A stretch of DNA of 64,000 nt from Centrapalus pauciflorus. Lineage: Eukaryota; Streptophyta; Magnoliopsida; Asterales; Asteraceae. Below, one piece after another: positions 1 through 12,985 of the stretch; within the stretch, counting starts at the first letter, position 1; each line of letters starts with the position of its first letter. Below the pieces are notes generated by a model. The model did no database searches. It was not told the origin of the DNA and saw only the letters and a program-made list of their open reading frames with translations. Where the stretch lies: the NCBI GenBank assembly GCA_020465985.1, contig JAANYP010005952.1, positions 1 through 64,000 on the forward strand, in the 5' to 3' direction. A program made the translations under genes and the position numbers.

Positions 1-184
1 TATATAGAATATAATTATTGATATATATAGATATAATATATTATATCATATAGATATATGAAACTTAATACGAGGGTTCAAAATTCAGTAAATGGTGGAG
101 AATAAGTGCAAAAATTGTGAAGATCGGGTGGTTTGCAGGTAGCAATAATAACAAATCATTGTGTGTGTTATATATATATATATA

Positions 185-1149
185 GAGGGAGGTTCAATTG
201 AGCACTTTTATGCATCGAGGTACAAAAGTACCTATATCATCCATTAGATCAAAAAATTGTATGGATTAGATTAATGGCAAAATGGTAAATAGTTAGACAA
301 CTTTATGCATCTTGTGCATTATAGAAACAAAGGAAGAAGGGCATTTTGGGGAATGTGCATACCTCATTAAATTTAATATTTCAACAAATAATCAAATAAT
401 AAATGCTAAATAAATTCAATTGATACATTTCCAAATTTAAAAAAATTACACAAATTCAAAAAAGATGATGGAGATCGATGCATTTCATCGTTAATCGTGT
501 TTATCTATGCATTGTGTTAAAAAAACGCATTTAACAAAAAAAAATACACAAATTCATTTATGCATCGTGTTCAACTTGTTCATAATTCTTTTATGCATCG
601 TGTTTGTCGTTCATATTCTTCATTCAGCTATGCATCATGTTCAACTTGTTCATCATTTATCTATGCATCGTCATTGTTCATCATCCATTTATGCATCATC
701 ATTTTCCGTTGTTCATCGTTCATCATTCATCTATACATTGTCATTGTTCATCATCCATCTATGCATTATCATCATTCATTGTTCATCATCCATCTATGCA
801 TCATGTTCTTCATAATTTTCATCGGTTACCTCTCTTGTTCATGTTCATCATCATGGTTGTTCATCGTTAATCTTCGTCTTCAAATCATCATCACTAAGAA
901 AAATCATGAATAACACGATTAGAGAGAGAGAGAGAGAGAAATGAGGAGGAAAATGAGGAATGTAGTTAATATGAGATTTTAATTCAAAATGTAACTCCTA
1001 ATTATCATTTAATGATTTTTAGAAATAAATTAATTATCATGCCTTTAGTTTTCCCTAAATGCCCTTTGTGCACCATTGGTGGATTATCCGATGCACAAAA
1101 GTGCCTCGAGGTGCCCCGATGCATAAAAGTTCTCAATTGAACCTCAATC
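185..1149. mobile_element. MITE family A, copy 1, lodged in a (TA)n tract
   Basis: A 965-bp element sits between a short TA run (169-184) and another at 1150-1173. Its ends are inverted repeats: GGTTCAATTGAG at the left and its complement CTCAATTGAACC at the right. The repeat continues inward through a TTTTATGCATCG block. The interior carries an array of short units built on CATCTATGCATCGT/TTCATC (about 540-870), which leaves several frames open by chance. It has no transposase. A second copy lies at 50619-51598. The target duplication cannot be read because the flank is itself TA repeat. Confidence 0.8.
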
Positions 1150-2339
1150 TATATATATATATATATATATATAATACTTATTAATTTTTTTTTTTAAATG
1201 TGCATCAAATTTCTAATATTTCTCTGGTATTTTATACAGACAATCATTAAGGGTAAAGTAGCTTGTTAACAAGATACAATTAATGGTACAAAATAATATA
1301 AAATGTTGTAATAAGAAAAAAGTAATTTGTTATTTCATGCAATAAACAATATTACCCAACAACTTCCTATTGAGCAAAATTATCCAAAAAGAAAACTCTG
1401 TTTATTATTGTCAAATATGGAGGTACGTAACATGTTTTTCTGCTTGTTTCTAACATTTAATTGAAGATATGATGGTGGACTGGGACACATTCATATCATA
1501 TGTTTGTTTAAAAAACACACTAATACTTAAGAAGAAACCAAGCTTCTAAACAAGGATCTTGTAAACCTACTTCTACTACTATATATATTTCCAACTTCTG
1601 TTTACATAAGTTACTATTTTGTCAAGTTTATTAATATTCTGATAGTTAATGCCTTTCTTCTTGTATCTTTCTTTGTATATATCATTTACACGTAAATCTT
1701 TCACTGAAATTTTTGACATAGTTTCAATGTGTTTTACATTTAACCTTATATTGTTAATTTAAACACGACTATGAAATAAATTTCAAAAATGTATATTTTT
1801 TAGACAAGTACACTTGATTTTTAAAGGTAATCTATTGTGTTGAATATACGCGTGTGTGTGTGTGTGTGTTAGAGTTTTAAAAAATTATTTAATGAAAAAG
1901 TTTATTACATACACAAGATGTGATAAAAAAAAAAAAAAAAAACCATGCATGTAGCTAGGAAACAGGTACAAGTGTCTCTCTCTTACACATATTATAACTA
2001 CTAACCATTTGGAATTGGAGCTCCTCACATAGACAAAATGGAACTGCCACTTTCCCAACTGATCTGGTATTCAAAGTAATGTCTTCCAGATTCCAGTTGC
2101 CACATTTTCTACTGTCAATAACTCATTTACTTGGGTTTCTGTAGTTGAAGAAAAGGATTGCAAAATGCCAATACTTGGATGGGGGTTCCATTGTTCCACA
2201 CCATAATCCTGCCCCTTCTTACTCATCTGATTTCTTAATTTAGGTCTAACATTACATAACATCCAACCAGATTCCGTTTATCAAAAACAAACTCAAACCA
2301 TGGGTACCATACCATGCATGCATCCAATGAAATGATCCA
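1150..2339. other. AT-rich intergenic stretch, no gene seen
   Basis: It holds a (TA)n run at the start, a (TG)n run near 1851-1869 and a poly-A run near 1926-1943. The part from about 2050 to 2339 lies just 3' of the last recognisable beta-amylase exon on the minus strand. It may be old 3' flank, but I recognise no coding similarity in it. Confidence 0.5.
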
Positions 2340-3734
2340 TTTCTGATCAAGAAGCATACTGTTTTTCAATGCAATGCGATTATGATTGGGATCATTGCTT
2401 GGCTTTCAAGTCTCAAATAATCTCATGAATATTATTTCTTTATCGTAACATGGAAATGCATTTTGACCAGCAGCTACACTCAGAACTCAGACCTTGATCC
2501 CAAGCTCAATTCAGTAGCACTATCAAACTCTAACATGAAAATTAAAGGAAATTTATATATCTCATTAGATTTCTAACTTTAAAAGACACATACTGCTGTT
2601 TTTGGACAATAGATTAACGGAGGAAAATGAAGACAAGAAAGGGTTTTTGCCAAATCAAGCCTTCTGGATCAGAAAGTGCTTCACGATTTCCTTCCATCAC
2701 TCTAGAAAGATGCAGACCTGGGCAGACAAACTTGAGTATTTTTTTTTTTTTAGAACCTCAAAGTACCCATCCTTGTTAGCAGGGTTGTAATATACAGCTG
2801 TCAGCTCTATCTGCTGGATTTAAAATTTTAAACCACCAATAAACTGATGGAATCTGACTATACGTAAATATACAATGTTCAATGTACACCATCAGAAATA
2901 AATAAGCTTCAATAGTAGATGATTCATCAAGAATTACAAATGTACACAATATTATTACCTTAACAACTATATGTATTTCCTCAAATGCTAGCTAGGCTTG
3001 CAAAAGAGAGCACAATATTGACATAATCTATTAGGGGGATACCATTGGAGGAAGAAGCATCCATAGTACGTAGCTATCACAATCACCTTGTTCACATAAG
3101 AAACCAGTTTCTTGTGGCCTGGAATTGTAGTTATCAGCATTTTCAGGACCTCTAGCCCAAAATGAGTGACCCCGCAGATTTCAAGTTTTAAGTAGATTCT
3201 GTTGCAACTATTTATCATAACACTGCAAAAGACTTATTTAAATTACATGCCTTCTGTTGCAAATATTTTTACAGAAAGATGTCAAGGGAAAAGAAACGGT
3301 TGATAAAACTTGTTTAACTTACATACATATCGTCAAACTCTGTTCTGAAGCTTCTTATCACATCAAAATAAACCTGCCCGCAAGCATAAATTGGAATCCG
3401 AAGATCCGGATAGTATATATAAGATAAAAGATAAAGTAGGGATGGCAAAAATAAAAATAAAAATAAAAAACCCGACAGGGAAAACTGAAACCAGAACTTT
3501 TCAGGACGGGTTCAGGGACATGCTGTCACGTTCGGGTCAGAAATCGGGCTATTATCGGGGAATTTTATAGGGTTCAGGGACTGGGGACCACTCCACTCCG
3601 ATAGTATTTATAATATTTCCTAATAATTTTATACATATATAAATATATAATAACGTATACTAATAATACTTAGCTTCCTTTTGAACTAAGGTTTCTCTTC
3701 TTGACTTCATTCAACCATCGACTATTCTCTCAGA

Positions 3735-3930
3735 CTCTCTATCTACTCTCTGTCTCTCTTGACCCTTGTCTCTCGCCAACAAGCACAAGCGGCACAGCCA
3801 CTACCCACCAAGCCACCTCATCTCGCACTCTCGTCTCTCTATCTACTCTCTGTCTCTCGCCGACAAGCACAACCGGCACAGCCACTAGCCCACCAAGCCA
3901 CCTTGTCTCTAACTCTCGGCGACTAGGTTG
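3735..3930 (+). repeat. Two direct repeats in the hAT 5' leader
   Basis: Two copies of an approximately 90-100 bp unit (3735-3834 and 3835-3930) share the blocks CTCTCTATCTACTCTCTGTC and GGCACAGCCACTA. The stretch is rich in C and T, in contrast to its AT-rich surroundings. It lies between the left terminus and the transposase coding remnants, so it is probably transposon leader or promoter sequence. Confidence 0.7.
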
Positions 3931-4489
3931 CTGTTTTCGTCTGCTCCTCTCGGTGACTTTCTCTTTTCGACTTTTGACCGAGGTAAGAAATCAGTATTGT
4001 TGTTGTTGGTTGTTGCTAGTCTCGATCTCCTATCATGACTTGCTATTGTTGTTGTTGTTTCTCTCGACTTCTTACTGCTTGAATGCTTGTTAAATGTTGT
4101 TGTTTCTTCCTAAATTATTTTGGGAGTTGACATTTTGCACAGAGGATTAATTGTTGCTGCTGTTTGTTAAATTTTAAGATGGAAATATTCTAATTTCTTA
4201 TAGAGACGTATCTTTGTGGATTTGTTAATATGGATATTGGTTATGCATTTGTTAATTAATTTGTTTACCGATTCATACAAACTATGTAGCTAATTCATTT
4301 GTTTATGGATTTGTTAATTACTATGTTTGTGACTTCATACAAGTGAAAAGTGTTTTAGTTAAAAGTAGCTAGTTAATTGATTTGTTAACTAATTTGTTTG
4401 TGGATTCATACACGTTAAAAATAGTTGGTTAATAAATTTGTTTGTGGAGTTGCTATGTAAGTGTTATTTCTTACAATAGTTCAGGTGAC

Positions 4490-7480
4490 ATGGAAACACA
4501 ACATGACAATTCTAAGACAAACACTCCTATCAACGTCGACGATAATGAGGATCAGGGAATAAACGATTCTAATGACCCCAGTACACCCATTGGATCCTCA
4601 CCAATTGAAACTGAAACCAATGATGACGTTAATGATGACCCTGAGGCGGTTGGTAAAAAGAGAACACGGTCCATTGTTCGGAACCATTTCAAGAAGCTAA
4701 AAGTGAACGGCGAAAAGTAAAAATGGTATGAAGCATTTACATGATCATTTCAATAATTGTTGAAGGCGATCATTTCGTGATATACGCCAACATATCTTAC
4801 TAGGGCAACAAAAGATATGAATGGTAGTACATCATATCTTTCTAATATACATTCAGTGCAGATGCTTCAAGAAAAGATCTTGCAGAGATAATCATCATGC
4901 ATGAATATCCACTCATGGTCAATGGCGGATCTAAAAAAAATTTTTATAGGGGTTGGAAAAATATGCTACGAGAGTGTAAGTGCTTGTGACTCTAAATTTT
5001 TTTTTTCAATCTCAAAATTCGGGCCGGTTCATCTGGATCATATAATAAAACAACTTTTTTCAAGAATCGATCCATATTGTCTAATGAGATAAAACAATTA
5101 AACACATGTAACTTAATGTTAAACACTTATAGTCTTAACTCTTAAACTAATAATTATGTAAATATCTAAAACAACAAAGAACAAACTAATAAACATCAAA
5201 CAAGTAACAATTATAAAACAAACGAGTGAGTAACAAGTAACAAACTAACAATATGAGTATATAAATTATATAATCAATTAATTATTTAATCTATGAATTA
5301 TATATAATAATATAAATTGAATAAATCAAATTAAACTTAGAATTTAAAAATTATAATTTGAAATATAAAAGTAAAAGAGAGAGAGATTGAGAGAGTATTG
5401 GTCGTCTAGTCCTACTCGAGTCCGGCAAAGGCAGGCAGACAGCGACTCTGACGAAGGCAGCGAGGCAGAGGCGTAGAGAGACGGTTCCACTTCAACCTTC
5501 GAATGTTCTAAGCATGAAGAAAACTGAAGCTCAATTGCCTGCTGCCCTAGTCCAATTTTCTAAAGCCCAATCCAAGTTCAACAATGAATTAACCGAAACA
5601 ATTAGAGGCCTAATTCAGGAATTTTTTAAAATATTTGTTAAATAGGTAACAAATTATTACATTTTTGTATGTTTTTTAAAATTTTTGTAACAAATTTTTT
5701 TATACATCTAATACTTATAAAAATTAATAAGGATATAGGGGTCGAACTTATAAATTCATCGGGGTCGGAAAATTTTCAACTATATAAATAACACGTAAAT
5801 AAAAAAATTTATCGGGGGCGTTTGACCCCTACCCAATTAACCTCGGTCCGCCCCTGCTCACGGTGGTAGAGCAATGTGGCTTTTGAAAGTTTGTAGCAGG
5901 TCTTCAGCCGTTGTTCAAGGTTCCTTGTCGAAACACTATTAAAAGCCGCATATTAAAGATTTATGAATTTGAGAAGGAAAATACATTTAAGTTGTTAAAA
6001 AAACACTAGCTGGGTAACGAGAACTAGTGACATATGAACGGCAAGTAATCAAAAGAAAGGGCTGATGGCGGTTACTGTTCATTTCATCGATCAAAATTAG
6101 AATATGCAAAGTCAAATTATGCGGGATATCTTATCATTTTTTAAATTACTAATTACTTTATTCTTACTAATTTATTAATTAATAGTTATATTATTATTGT
6201 ACGAATGTTTATGTGATTGGAATCTTGATAGGAAGTTGTCTACAATCTTTGTTGATAATTGCTCTACGAATGACACAATCATCAACTTATTGTTAGACAA
6301 GCTTCCTTTGCATTCATTGATAGTGCATGGTAAGTTGTTTCACATGAGATGTTGTGCCCACATTTTGAACTTGATCGTTCAAGCTAATTAGCTATTATTA
6401 GGGATGAAATTGAAAATATTAAAGACGGTGTTGCATTTTGGACAGCATCCTGCATCCCCCGAAAAGACAACAAAAATAAGAGGAAGCAGCCCGTCACTTG
6501 GAAATACCGTCCATGAAGAAATTAGTTCTTAATTGCAAAACTTGGTGGAACTCTACTTTTTTTTATGCCAGACATTGGAAGCATGAGAGCCTCAATACAA
6601 ATGTTTGCCAAGTGAACGAGAGTGTCATAAATTGCAATTATTTTATAAGGGAAGTCATATATTTTTTTTGTTGAAATTATCAAGTTTTGCTTATGTGAAG
6701 TAACTTTGGGAAATATATTTTTTCTTAGGTCACTATGATGTTTTCTAATATAAAATAGTTGACGGCAAATGTCTTTTTTCCATTTGTGAAATTAGACATT
6801 CTTTAGTTGGTTGGACACGTTCGTCGAATAAGATGATTAAGGTGATGGCTTTCAAGATGTTGTTGAAGTTTGTGATAAGTAATGGTCTGTTATAATGGGA
6901 TTATAGGGATGGCGGTCGTGTTAGATCCAAGATACAAATTAAAGTTTGTGGAAACTCTATTTCCTTCAAATTATGATCAAGAGGGTTACTGAAATTGAGA
7001 AATTAAAGGAGCCTGTGTGTTATTTGCTTAAAGAGTATGACTCTCGTGCAAATTGTTCGAGAAATGATAGTGAAGGTGTTGGACCTTCGTCTTCGGTCAC
7101 TTTGGAGTCTTCAATTGGTCATAGAGTTGAGTTCAAAAATCTCTTATGAAGTCTTGCTCATTGCTAACCAACAAGAGGAAGTAGCCAAGTAGGCGTTACA
7201 ACCGATCTAGATTATTATTGGAAAGAAAATGCAATTTGTATGGATCATGAGATTGATTTGCTAGCTTGGAGACAAATGGGTTTAAGTACCCAACGCTACA
7301 AAGGATCACGCGAGACGTATTAGTTGTTCCCATTTCTACGGCTGCCTTAGAATTTGCATTCAGTAGTAATAGGAGATTGGTTAGTCCACATCATAGTCAA
7401 ATTCACCCAAAAACTTCGGAGGCATTAACGTGTGCTCAAAGTTGGTTATTGATTAATATTCGAGGTAAATTTATCTTTGT
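4490..7480 (+). pseudogene. hAT transposase remnant (Ac/Tam3-like, DAYSLEEPER type)
   Basis: Pieces of a hAT transposase appear in order. They are an acidic N-terminus leading to a BED-finger-like RSIVRNHFKKLKVNGE (to 4720), RKDLAEIIIMHEYPLMV (ending where the nested element inserts), KIYEFEKENTFKLL after it, DRKLSTIFVDNCSTNDTI with FHMRCCAHILNLIVQ (6225-6385), VLDPRYKLKFVETLFP (about 6915), and the C-terminal dimerisation block YPTLQRITRDVLVVPISTAA with HPKTSEALTCAQSW (about 7280-7445). Stops and frameshifts occur between blocks, and the conserved ESAF is changed to EFAF. The element is therefore dead as an autonomous copy. The superfamily call is firm; a closer family cannot be named by eye. 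Confidence 0.85.
4920..5856. mobile_element. Non-autonomous hAT-like element nested in the transposase
   Basis: The 937-bp insert begins CAATGGCGGATC and ends, on the other strand, with CAGGGGCGGACC. It is flanked by CTCATGGT (4912-4919) and CTCACGGT (5857-5864), an 8-bp duplication with one mismatch. Removing it rejoins the transposase reading across HEYPL-MV-EQCGF, which independently fixes the edges. It has no coding capacity that I can see. Confidence 0.85.
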
Positions 7481-10400
7481 CTATTCAATTTTATTTCTAT
7501 AAAAAAAATTTTTGTCATAATATTGAGTATGATAGGGATGTAGGCGATGAGGTAAATAAATTTTATAATAATATTACTAGCTTACTTTGATTTATTAGTC
7601 CTTATTTTACTTTTTTGCAACATTGATAGATTTTGTAGCAAAGTGAAGTCGTCGGTTAACAAATAAAAAGTTTGGGGCTTTCATCGGGTAAGGAATGGTA
7701 TACTCTTACATTGATAACTATTTTGCATCACTACATTTGAAAATCTACATATGGAATGTGGGTTTTTTGTTTAGGAATGATGATTACGACAAATTTAGAA
7801 ATAGTTTTAGTTATAAATGTGAGTTTTAGTTTCCTTTGTATGACAGTAATTGTGGTTTACTTGGATAATAATTAGTGGTTTGATATTTTAAATGATATTA
7901 AGGAAGGTGACTACGCGAAGTACCAAAATGATTGCAAGACATTATGGAATAGAACTATAGAAGACACTTTACGATTGGTAACTCGTTTGTTTTTCATTGT
8001 ATGCAACTTGGGGAAGGGAAAACTTTAATATATGTAAATATTGTGGCTATTTGTAGATCGTTTAAGACAATTAATACTTTGATATCCATGTACTTTTTGT
8101 TGCTAATGTCCTTGTATTATTACTCGTTATCTATGTACTCTTGGTTGTTAAATGTGAGTTTTCAATTGTTAATGTGTGTCGTTATTTAGTTTCATTTGGT
8201 AATATTTGATATTTAGTTTCATCTTTATTGTTAAAATGTATGTTCCGATTATTGTTTGAAGCATCATTAGTTTTATTTTTCGTTCCGCGTTTTAGGTTTC
8301 GCGGACAGGAGGACCAATCCCCGCCCTGTTGTCATTCCTAATTCGAAGCACCTCTGAAGAATGTTAAATTCTAGATGATATAATGGGATTCAATTCACAA
8401 AGCTTTTTACATAGCTTGTTAAAGGCTAAAAGGAATATGTAAGCGTAATACCTCTGCGCCAGTTCTTCCTGTCGATACTCGTTTTTTATCAGTACCCCAA
8501 GATAGGCATTTGGTACTTCTTCCTTCACGATGTGTAAAAAAAATATCCTTATTTTCTTTCCCGACTTCAAGAACTCACTGGGGGAGGGATACAGGTATCC
8601 CCCTAGATTCATTCCCTCCATGCTCATGAAATGTCAGCCCAACCTTTAAATTCAAGGAATTAATAGCGATGGTTCAACATTACATAAGAATTTGAGCTCT
8701 AAAAGATGAATGATGATAATATCATCGTAAATTTGTTTGAGGCCTGTATGAGAAAAATGACAAAATAAGAGTGATCATGCCTTGCTAGTTGCTACCTGTA
8801 ATTTCAGCTCAGATTCATGGATTATGTTGAATAGTTCTCGATATCCAGACCAACAGGTCTGAGTATACACCATCTACAGGCAATGATTTCAATAGTCTTA
8901 GCTCCTTTCTAATGGCATCGCGGTCAAACAACTGGTAGAATTTGTTGATCAAGCCAGTCTGCACAGTGAATTATATATCAAATTAAGTACATCAGAAATA
9001 TGCAACCATAGAGCGTGCATAAAAATTTTGTTTTATTTTGGATTTGCAGTTGGTTGCTTATTATGTCTAGAATATGTTGAAAAACAATGAATCAGAGTAG
9101 AGATAAACCAAACCAACCACTTATTCCAAGCATCACATAAGCAGTTCCTTAAATGTTAAATCCTTGTAACTGTATGCCCTTCTTGCATAAGTGGTGGTCA
9201 AAATACTTATAACTTTAGAAAGCAAAAGATAACATAACACAATCATTAGAATCAGAATCTTAATGCTTTCTTAGATGTTTTAATGAACAACACAATATAC
9301 ACACCTGACCAGTCTCCAAAAAAATCTTGTGAATTAAGGGGGCTGGCACTATATTTTCGCATTCTGTGGTCCGCATCCCTGGGATGACAACAGAATCAAG
9401 AGAGGCAGGCGAAGGACTATCCTCAATCACAAGAACTGATGGTGGAATATCCAGTGATGCTTTAACAGAATAACTCTTTAGCGAACTACTTGATAGTGGA
9501 CTTTCTACTGACCTTCCAGGATACACACCCTGTCCAGATCAAAGTTTAGTTCAATATCTCTTGCAATGATAAATTCATACGCATTGAGAAACGAATACAC
9601 AATATCATGTCCATGTAATAATACAGAAAACAAGATCATGAATATAAAAAGAGTAGGAAATCAGGAGTACCCATTGATATTAACTTCCCCTTTGTCAATA
9701 GTCGTAGCCTTCAATCAAACCTAATTTTCTTTTTACCCTTTCTGTTTGGCTCACTCCTCTGCCTCTATTTTTCCTAAACCACAAGGGTTTCAACTGGTAG
9801 CTGACTTTTTTTTAAAGATAAAAGGTTCACTAAGGTAATTGGGCTCAATGGCATAAGAGTTATTTGTTTAGTGTTGTGGATTTAGTAGTCGGATCAACTT
9901 AATGAACAATCATTAGGAGTCAAAGGGTTCTTTCACTATTGAGGCATTTAATAGATTGAATGTTCATTTAGTTGCTTAGTATAGCACTATGAATTTGATC
10001 AGTACCAGTGCATTGTTCACAATTGTCCCATTTGCAATCTTCAAAAAATTTCAATCAACATACATAAAGAAAAGGGTACCCCTTACAAGAGCATCTTTGT
10101 TATAGATTTTTTGAAAAATTTTCAACATTAGTTCATATCAATTTTGTAACTGATAGACAACCTGTTTGGCATCCATAATCATAACATAGTTTTATTTTTC
10201 CTTCTGGGAACTGAGAGAATATTGGATAAAGTATCAGGATTAGCATTTTATCCTATTTTTTTATATCTTATTCATAAATATCATGTCGTGAAAGACAGAA
10301 AGAAAAGAGGGATTTCGTGATGAATCTGGTATTGTGTTCTTGATCATGAAAATATGAGATATAATCGGCATACATGTAATGATAATACTACAATTTAGAC

Positions 10401-10575
10401 AAAGGAACCCTAATAAATAAATAAATAATAGTTGATCAAAGAAGTAAAAAGATATCACCAATTTAGAAGAGGATGGTGATTCAGTGATTGGCGAAACGGA
10501 AGTTACCGTACTGGCGGAGACCAGGATGTCGGTGGCGTTCTCGAAGCTTCGTTCGTTATTTTCTCTCTGTCGTTC

Positions 10576-12985
10576 CTATTGCCTCTAGGAGTGCTAGTGG
10601 TGTTGATGGCTGTGGTAATGGTGGAGACTCTCATCGCCGTCGCAGAAAGCCACGTGGACGGCACTGGTGCTGATATTGGGAATATCTGCCGTCGTGATTG
10701 TAACTACTCATTCCACTGCATTTTCTCCCCGCCAATATCAACTCTCAGATTCAGAATTCATCGGCAGTTACAGTTGAACCCCAGGTGTGGGATTATTGTT
10801 GTTTTATTATCATTACCAGTTTATTATCCCGTGTATTACACGAATTATAATAATTTATTGTTTTCTTAAAATATGTATATAAAATTAAAATTTTATTAAA
10901 CAAATTTAAGTATCATAAAATACTAATGATAAACTACTATAAATGAGTTATTAAAATACTATGAAATAATAATGTATATAATTCTCTATCCAAAAAACTT
11001 ATAAATATTGATATTTAAATAAAACATATAAAAGATTTTATTAGTATTAATATTGGTTAATTATTATTTATTAAAATATAGTTATGATTTAAATAAATAA
11101 TTTATCAACAAAAAATAATAGATTAAGAAGGTTTTATTAAAATATAGCTTTGATTTAAATATAAATAATTTTATTTATTGAAATGTAGTTAGTTGGTTGA
11201 TATTTAAATTTAAAAAAAAAAATTGAAGTGAAATAAATTTAAATTGGTCAATTAATTACAATATTTAAGAAAGTAATTAAGGAAGTTTAGGAGGAAAAAT
11301 GAAAAAAGTTAAGGCTTCATAACATGAAATGTGGCAAAAAAATGTTCTTCTTTATTATATATAAAGATTATTGAAATAAGAGAGAATTGCTAAAGTTTTT
11401 TTTTTTAATCAAAGCAATCTTGTAAATTTTGTCATAAACTTTTGGTTTACTCATTTAACCAGTAAATTACAAGTAGATTGTTATTCCAATTAATATATAA
11501 AATGGTAAAAAATTAAAACTCATTACCATAATAAGAAAAAAAAATTAAAGTAGGTTGTTATTTCAAACAATAAACCTTATATATAACTTCTTTTACCAGT
11601 AAACTTTTGTTGTTTACTGATTAAATGTTATAATCAGGAATGAACAAAGAGTTAGGTCTTGTTTGATTTAATGTCTAATATCTAATTTGGTCAATAGAAA
11701 TTTAAAATCATCTCTTTATTAAACAGATGTAATAAGACAATAGACGTCTAATCACTTAAAAATCAAACGATCCCTTAGTTCCTCATTTGAGACAAAATTT
11801 GCGAGTTTGTTATAATAAGAAAAAAAGGAGAAAAGTTGTTTGTTATTTTACGCAATTCTCCCATTGAAATAATGACATGATTAACATTCGTCCATAAACA
11901 TGGTTTATATTATAAACTCTCGGTAACATGCATTTCAAACGGTGGTGTGAAACCCGTAACAATAACAAAATCGTAAGACACAATAATTAAAACCAACAAT
12001 ATCTTGCCACGAGAGATGGTTTTCATCAACATTGGATAGTCCATGTTTCCCTCGTTAGTTTTGGTAGTCTCACATAAATAAATAAATGAAAAATAAACAT
12101 GTTTATAAGTCTAAATACATTTTTTTGGACTTGTATGCTTCAATTTTTGAAGTGAAAATCTGGAAATAACTATTTTTTATGCACAACAAAATTTCTGCTA
12201 ACATGTTCATGAGTGTTATCAAGGTATCGATTCCTGTTACTTCTTAAGTCGATGAATTCCTGGGAGGAATTTAGTCAGCAAACCATCAACGACAAGTGGA
12301 ACTAAATATCATTTAGCCACGTCCTTGATTTATCGTAAATGTTTTGTGCGGTGGTATGAAACTCGTACCAGAAACAAAAAAATGGAATAATATCTTGTGA
12401 GAGGATGCCATTAGTAATAAAACTATGGATTTGTAGCATTATGGTCCTTGTTAAGTTTAAAAGACAAAAATACCCTTAAAGTTAACAGCTAAATTAACGA
12501 TTGTTAGTTTGAGGGACCAAAATGTTAGAACAATTCGTTTTTACGAACTACTAGGTAGTTGGTTTGTGTTTGGACCATATCCATACCCAGAACATACCAC
12601 AGGGATTACTCTTAAAAAAATATGAAAGTTTGATGATTTTGACCCTTCTTAAGTCGATGCTTTTGCAGCAACATCTCCCTGGGTAAATAATTAAACAAAC
12701 CAGTCGATGCTTCTCCGGTCAGACTCCGACCAGGTTCTCTCTCTCCTCTCGTCGCTCGTCTCTGCTTCTGGTCGTCTCTCGTATCTCTTCCCTCATCTCG
12801 GTAGTCGTTGATTTTGCTGCATTTACTCCGTCTCTCTTTGCACTTCGAATTTTGTTGATTTTTTCTGCTTATCAAAATGATGAAGCAAGTGATTAGTTTT
12901 GTTGAATGCATATTGCTTCCTGTAAGGTTCGTTGGATGTATTTTTCTCTCGTCTTGATCTGACTTCCATTTCTCAAAAGAATTCC
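10576..12985. other. Intergenic region between the beta-amylase pseudogene and the PPR gene
   Basis: Very AT-rich, with no open frame that looks like a gene. It holds one small MITE (11655-11774, listed separately). The last 300 bases are CT-rich on the plus strand and probably contain the PPR promoter and leader. The positions 10576-10690 upstream of the BZR1 core may be further decayed pseudogene exon. Confidence 0.55.
11655..11774. mobile_element. Tourist/PIF-Harbinger-type MITE
   Basis: This 120-bp element has ends GGTCTTGTTTGATTT and, on the other strand, GGGATCGTTTGATTT. It is flanked on both sides by TTA (11652-11654 and 11775-11777). A 3-bp TTA duplication with a GTTTGATT terminus fits the PIF/Harbinger group. 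Confidence 0.75.

Larger units (their letters stand above)
3437..8340 (+). mobile_element. hAT-superfamily DNA transposon inserted in the beta-amylase pseudogene
   Basis: The left end begins TAGGGATGGCAA and the right end, on the opposite strand, begins TAGGAATGACAA (10 of 12 identical). The interior encodes a broken hAT transposase on the plus strand. Subterminal DNA at both ends is rich in GGG/CCC blocks. The element lies in the intron between the beta-amylase exons ending at 8452 and starting at 3373, so the host sequence resumes on both sides. The 8-bp flanks (agataaag and attcgaag) match at only 4 positions, so the target duplication is eroded or the edges are off by a few bases. It is about 4.9 kb long including a younger nested element at 4920-5856. 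Confidence 0.82.
2340..10575 (-). pseudogene. BZR1-domain beta-amylase pseudogene (BAM7/BAM8-like), split by a hAT transposon
   Basis: Read from right to left, exon remnants follow the order of a plant BZR1-BAM protein, a nuclear, beta-amylase-like transcription regulator. A BZR1 core with GLRQYGNF lies at about 10496-10572, with an in-frame stop and a shortened ERRRR stretch. A serine-rich linker lies at 9306-9530. Amylase exons are 8958-8796 (LINKFYQLFDRDAIRKEL, then WSGYRELFN), 8643-8452 (FHEHGGNES, DIFFT), 3373-3323 (VYFDVIRSFRTEFDDMY), 3222-2959 ([21 protein letters not shown]), about 2844-2650 (YYNPANKDGY, DPEGLIWQ) and about 2520-2340 (NAFPCYDKE). Many splice sites still read correctly. 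Damage includes a loss with frameshift where DCWWG should be, TGG to TGA at 'LPQW', a stop after CYDK, several frameshifts, absence of the exon carrying the GLGASGELKYPS catalytic glutamate, and GEN to GQN at the second catalytic glutamate. The family identification rests on remembered conserved motifs, and the match is extensive. Confidence 0.88.

Noticed and set aside
507..913. Three overlapping open frames of 88-117 residues (and similar ones at 901-1308 of the second copy, 50901-51308)
   Set aside because: They are open because the CATC/TTCATC array of family A rarely makes stop codons. Several frames are open at once and the protein is pure repeat.
12932..12934. TTG at 12932 as PPR start
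   Set aside because: It is not ATG; the first in-frame ATG is 12986, with another at 13052.
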